Assembly (NCBI GenBank): GCA_013399855.1
Contig: VXAY01002874.1
Location: 335,617 to 399,616 of the forward strand
Source of the DNA: Oxyruncus cristatus
Taxonomy: Eukaryota > Chordata > Aves > Passeriformes > Cotingidae
Direction: 5' to 3'
Length of the DNA stretch: 64,000 bases
Both the position numbers and the translations under genes were made by a program. Numbering within the stretch: the first letter of the stretch is position 1; each line of letters opens with the position of its first letter. A model generated the notes under the pieces. It was not told the DNA's origin and did not search any database. It saw nothing but the letters and a program-made list of their open reading frames with translations. Below, piece by piece: positions 60,273 through 64,000 of this stretch.

Positions 60273-61311
60273 TGTGTTGGTATCTCCAAGCTAGCATCAG
60301 GCTATATGGCAAGGTTTTGGTAGTGGGGGAAGCTGCAGGGATGCCTTCTGTGAGCTGTCTCTTGTCAGACAGAGTCAGTTCCAGCCAGGCAAAGCTGAGG
60401 CCATCAGCAGTGCTGGTGGCAGCTCTGGTAAAACATACTTAAGAAAGGGTTGAAAATGCTGTGCAGCAGCTGTGAGCACATGTGAGAGAAGCAGCCCTGC
60501 AGATACCAAGGCCATTGAAGAAGGAAGGGGAGGTGCTCCAGATGCTGGAGCAGAGATTCCCCTGCTGCCCAGGGATAAGATCATGGTGAAGCACTTTGTG
60601 CTCTTGAAGCCCATAGAGGATCTCAGTGGAGCATATAGCCACCCTGCAGACCGTGATGGACCCTATGAAACAGCAGGTGGATGTGCCCCAAAGGAAGCTG
60701 CACATCATGGAGAGCCCATGCTGGTGCAGGTTTCTAGCAGGAAATGAAATGCAGCTCATGGAGAGGAGCCCACACTGGGGTAGGTTTTCTGGCAGGTCCT
60801 GTGGGGGACCCAATCTGGTATAGTCAATTCCTGAAAGACTGCAGCTCATGGGAAGGACCCATGTTGGAGCAGTTTATGAAGTCCCTTCCATGGGAGGGAG
60901 TCCTCAGTGGAGCAAGGGAACAGTGTGAGGAGGAAGGACCTGCAGAGATGAAGTGTTATCAGCTGACCACAAGCCCCATTCCCCATCCTTCTGCACCACT
61001 CAGGGGAAAAAACACAGAAGCGTTAGGAGTGGAGCTGAGCCTGGGAAGAGGATGGATAGAAGGTATTTTTAGGTTTGAGAGGTTTTTTGATTTCTTACTA
61101 TCCTTTTCTGTTATTAATTGGCAATAAAGTAAATTCATTTCCCCAAGTTGAGTCTGTTTCCCCCATCATGGTAGTTGGCAAGTGTGCTCTGTGTCCTTCT
61201 CTTGACCCATGAGCTTTTTCACCATATTGTCTCCCCCTGTTCTGCTGAGAAAGGGGAGTGAGGGACTGGCATGGTGGGCACCTGGCAGCCAGCTAAGGTT
61301 AATACATCACA
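60273..61311 (+). mobile_element. Decayed ERVL-type solo LTR
   Basis: Repeated modules such as 'catggagaggagcccacact', 'ggtttctagcagg', 'catgggaaggacccatgttg' and 'ctgcagctcatgg' followed by 'agtgtgaggaggaaggacct' are characteristic of long avian ERVL-type LTRs. Near the end come 'ttaattggcaataaagtaaa' and 'aagttgagtctgtttccccc', then 'ggtgggcacctggcagccag', and the element closes at 'acatcaca'. The start at TGTGTTGG is inferred from the TG...CA rule and the typical early module 'ggttttggtagtgggg'. Length is about 1,040 bp. No clear target-site duplication remains and no internal retroviral genes lie beside it. Frames of up to 136 codons inside it are relics of repetitive LTR sequence. Confidence 0.8.
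61124..61129 (+). promoter_or_regulatory. LTR polyadenylation signal (AATAAA)
   Basis: An AATAAA in 'ggcaataaagtaaattc', at the position expected for the LTR's polyadenylation signal, supporting plus orientation. Confidence 0.45.
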
Positions 61312-62963
61312 AGCTCACAGCTGGCTTGTCATCTGTCTGGCTCGATGAGAAGGCAGAGAAGCTTCAGTCTGCCCTGCAGACACTCCCTTATAATGGAATC
61401 CTTTATCAGTCTTCCTGAAATTTTCAAAATGTTTATGGTGTTCTCTGAATACCCATGTGAAATAAAGAAGTGTTAATAGTGTCATTTTCTCCAAGGAACT
61501 GTGGTACAAAGAGCCTGAATGGTTCACTAAAATTGCACAGTGAACACTCTCCAAACCTCTTGCTTGGGCTGCAGCAGTAATTTCCACAGCTTGCTTTATT
61601 GCTCTGTTTGTTATAGAAGACAGCTCCCCTTTGGATTCCTTAACAGAAACTCTTAAATGCCATTAACCAAAAAAGGCTTTGAACAAGTGACAGAGATCCC
61701 AACAATCACAATGATCACGCTGACTACAATGGCACTCTGACCACATACTTGTCATCATTAACTATAAGTAAGTTCAGAGATGAGATGTACCCTCTCAGCG
61801 ATATTGAAATATGTTGGAACAGGGAGGCAGAAAGACAAGCTTACTTAAAATGGGTTTGTTTCTCCAGACTCAGGATGTTTGGCACATATGTGCAGCAAGT
61901 ATCAGAAGTACTAATTCATCACTAGCTATACCCAGGGACAGTCTCCTGAACAAGGTGGGGCCTATAGAAGATGACAGACTTCACAGACAACCTGCGTTGT
62001 TTTCAAGGGCCAAACAAGTGTACTTACTATAAAGTTATTAAAACTTATTGAAGTACTATTAATAGTTTATTCTTTCTGAAAATTGAGCGTAACAGACTTC
62101 CGGATCTTTCTAATCTGAATTCATTAGAGTTTTGTAATTTGAAAAAAATAGCCAAGAGACTTTAAGAGATGGATTTAAAAGAAAATTAAAAAGTAAACCT
62201 CTATGACCAATATGTCAGTTCATTAACACAACTCTCCATTGCTTTCTGCTTCTCAGTAGACAACACTGAAATTACAACAGACTTGTTCCATTTCACCTTT
62301 GCTCGAAAATCCAACAGATATATACTTTAAGTTTTTGAATCTATCCACATGACTTTTTAGGGAGTAACCATATGAGTAGCTGAGGAAGAGGATTAGCTAT
62401 CTATTTACCAGTCAACTACCATTTTAAATTTCTAATGTCTTCCTTATTAAGTCAAGATTAAGGCCAAGCAAAAATGAACCTATATCTTTTTCCTACTTCT
62501 AGCTACTTTCTCAGGTAGGATCAATTTTGGCAGTAGTCCCTCAAAAGAAGCATTTGTCAACTCTTAAATAACTTTATTAGTGAAGAAATGCCTGATTAAC
62601 AATGTTGATCTTGAAATAGATCCAGTGTCTGTCTAGGCTCAGGAACACCTTCATCTCTGACTGGGTAGATTAGGTCCTAGTCACTGTGGTCTTCATCCTG
62701 TAAACAGACAGCTGTAGCACTTTCATGTAATATATGTAAAAAAAAACCCAAACACCCAAATTCTTTCCCCTTCAGATGCAATGGATAGCCAAAGGAAGTG
62801 TGACAAACCCTCTTAATTCAGCCCCTTTTGTATACATAGAAAAGTTTTACCCCACTTTTCCAAAACAAAAACTAGTTGAGAAATTTAAACTGAAGTACCG
62901 CTATAAGTTTGGAAGGGATCAGAAGAACTGACTTGCTAGGACATTTCTCCTTTTAAATTTAAT
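61312..62963. other. AT-rich non-coding sequence
   Basis: No gene or repeat recognised. Confidence 0.45.
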
Positions 62964-62984
62964 GATGTCTGAAAAACAGACATC
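62964..62984. repeat. Short perfect hairpin
   Basis: GATGTCTG and its exact complement enclose an A5 loop, just outside the first of the two CR1 copies. Likely fortuitous. Confidence 0.85.
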
Positions 62985-63002
62985 TTTCTAATCACAGGCT
63001 CT

Positions 63003-63386
63003 TGACCAAACCCACTGCTGAAGCAGGGTAAGCCAGAGCAGGTTGCCCCAGAGCAAGTCCAGCTGGGTTTTGAATATCTTTACAGATGAAGACCCCACTC
63101 TCTGGTAAACGTGTTCCAGTATTTGAACACATTAAAAAAAAAGTACTTCCCTGTGTTCAGGTGAAATTTCCATTACCCATTGTCTCTTGCCCTGTCAGTG
63201 AGCACCACTGAGGAGAACCTGGTTCCCTCTTCTTTCTTCCCTCCCATCAATTATTTAGACACTAAGATTCCCTTGAGCCTCCTCTTCTTCAGGCTGAACA
63301 GTCCCAGCTACCACAGCCTTTTCTCACAGGAGAGGTGTTCTAGTCCATTCATTGTCTTTGTTGCCCTGTGCTGGAATCTGCATGTT
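63003..63386 (-). mobile_element. CR1 LINE fragment, minus strand
   Basis: The plus strand is the complement of a CR1 3' region: 'cccactgctgaagcagggta', 'tgccccagagcaagtccagc', 'cctcctcttcttcaggctga', 'acagtcccagct' and 'cattgtctttgttgccctgt'. The final 40-50 bp with the octamer tail are missing or too decayed to see. It belongs to a separate insertion from the adjacent copy, because both cover the same part of the element. Confidence 0.88.
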
Positions 63387-63471
63387 TTTTCTCAAAGAAT
63401 TCTGTAAATCCTATGGATATGTACTAGTACAGAAATGATTGTGGTTCTGTTCTGAGGCATTTTAAGTAAGA

Positions 63472-63842
63472 GAATCACAGAATCACAGAATATGCTGAGT
63501 TGGAAGGGACCCACAAGGATCATCAACTCCAACTCCTAGCCTGGCACAGGACATCCCCAAGAGTCACACTATGTACCCAAGAGTATCATCCAAATGCTTC
63601 TTGAACTCTGTCAGGTTTGGTGCTGTGACCCTTGGGAACATATTGCAGTGCCCAACCAACTTCTGGGTGAAGAACCTTTTTCTAATAACCAACCTAAACC
63701 TCCCCTGACACAACTTCAGGAAATTCCCTCAGGTCCTGTCACTGGTGACCACAGAGAAGAGATCAATGCCTGTCCCTCTGCTTTCCCTCACAAGGAAGTT
63801 GTACACTGCAATGAGGTCTCTCCTCAGTCTCCTCTTCCCCAC
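63472..63842 (-). mobile_element. CR1 LINE 3' end, minus strand
   Basis: It starts with octamer complements (gaatcacagaatcacagaat), then 'gagttggaagggacccacaa' and 'ggatcatcaactccaactcc', 'tagcctggcacaggac', 'cttgaactctgtcaggtttg' and, at the far end, 'gcaatgaggtctctcctcag'. About 370 bp with modest divergence, younger than the neighbour at 63.0 kb. The 104-codon plus frame here is antisense to the element and is not a gene. Confidence 0.94.
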
Positions 63843-63984
63843 ACAAATTATTTTAAATTTGTAACCCTGACTAAAACTGTTCTCAGTTTTGTTGTGAGTC
63901 TAGAATAACTATTGGATTTCGGTAGCTGTCCCCAAATGTAGATGGAAGTTAAATTTTATGTATGTTCTATGTAAAACCAGTTAC

Positions 63985-64000
63985 AAAAAAAAAAAAAAAA
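63985..64000. repeat. Poly-A run at window edge
   Basis: At least sixteen A bases, cut by the end of the window. No polyadenylation signal or retrocopy was recognised just upstream. Confidence 0.9.

Noticed and set aside
60439..61127. Frames of 136, 127 and 91 codons on both strands
   Set aside because: All lie inside the decayed LTR. Their repeated Gly/Pro/Met-rich character comes from the LTR's internal repeated modules.
63594..63908. 104-codon plus frame
   Set aside because: It is antisense to a CR1 fragment.

Overview
The window looks like an AT-rich, gene-poor stretch (intergenic or intronic) of a bird nuclear genome. The evidence is the repeat set: several CR1 LINE fragments of the avian type in both orientations, two long LTRs resembling avian ERVL-type LTRs, and a handful of very old MIR-like and CR1 remnants shared with other amniotes. 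There is no operon structure, no rRNA or tRNA gene, no CRISPR array, and no host protein-coding gene that I can recognise. Almost all short open frames are what chance gives in AT-rich DNA.

Layout. 1-13.8 kb: AT-rich sequence with one unexplained exon-like frame (about 646-823), two MIR-like relics (about 2.97-3.13 and 5.78-5.85 kb), an old CR1 3' end (about 3.5 kb), a clear CR1 3' fragment (7.39-7.90 kb) and two perfect palindromes (10,008-10,035 and 11,051-11,072). 13.8-15.0 kb: a complete solo LTR of 1,183 bp with 14-bp terminal inverted repeats and a 5-bp target-site duplication. 17.0-18.4 kb: the most notable object, a 5'-truncated, minus-strand, non-LTR retrotransposon that is not CR1. 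It has a perfect 15-bp target-site duplication and an uninterrupted reverse-transcriptase frame with a C-terminal zinc finger. 18.4-24.3 kb: AT-rich DNA with microsatellites and a possible MIR. 24.27-24.69 kb: old CR1 on the minus strand. 29.56-30.11 kb: an unexplained GC-rich, CpG-poor block carrying two good splice-donor motifs. 32.9-33.0 and 37.9-38.0 kb: CR1 3' tips in opposite orientations. 35.4-44.1 kb: more MIR-like relics. 50.1-50.65 kb: a repeat-free AT/TAATTA-rich stretch that resembles conserved non-coding DNA. 56.0-56.1 kb: an ancient CR1 tip. 60.3-61.3 kb: a second, decayed LTR related to the first. 63.0-63.84 kb: two CR1 copies lying back to back in the same orientation, then the window ends in poly-A.

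Interpretation. The sequence records several waves of retroposition: very old (MIR-like, ancient CR1), intermediate (most CR1 and the 60-kb LTR) and apparently young (the 13.8-kb LTR and the 17-kb LINE, both with perfect target-site duplications). The 17-kb LINE belongs, as far as I can judge, to an RTE-like group rather than to CR1, the usual bird LINE. Patchily distributed RTE elements (AviRTE) attributed to horizontal transfer have been described in some bird lineages, so this copy deserves classification. Family assignments rest on recognition by eye, since no database search was possible.
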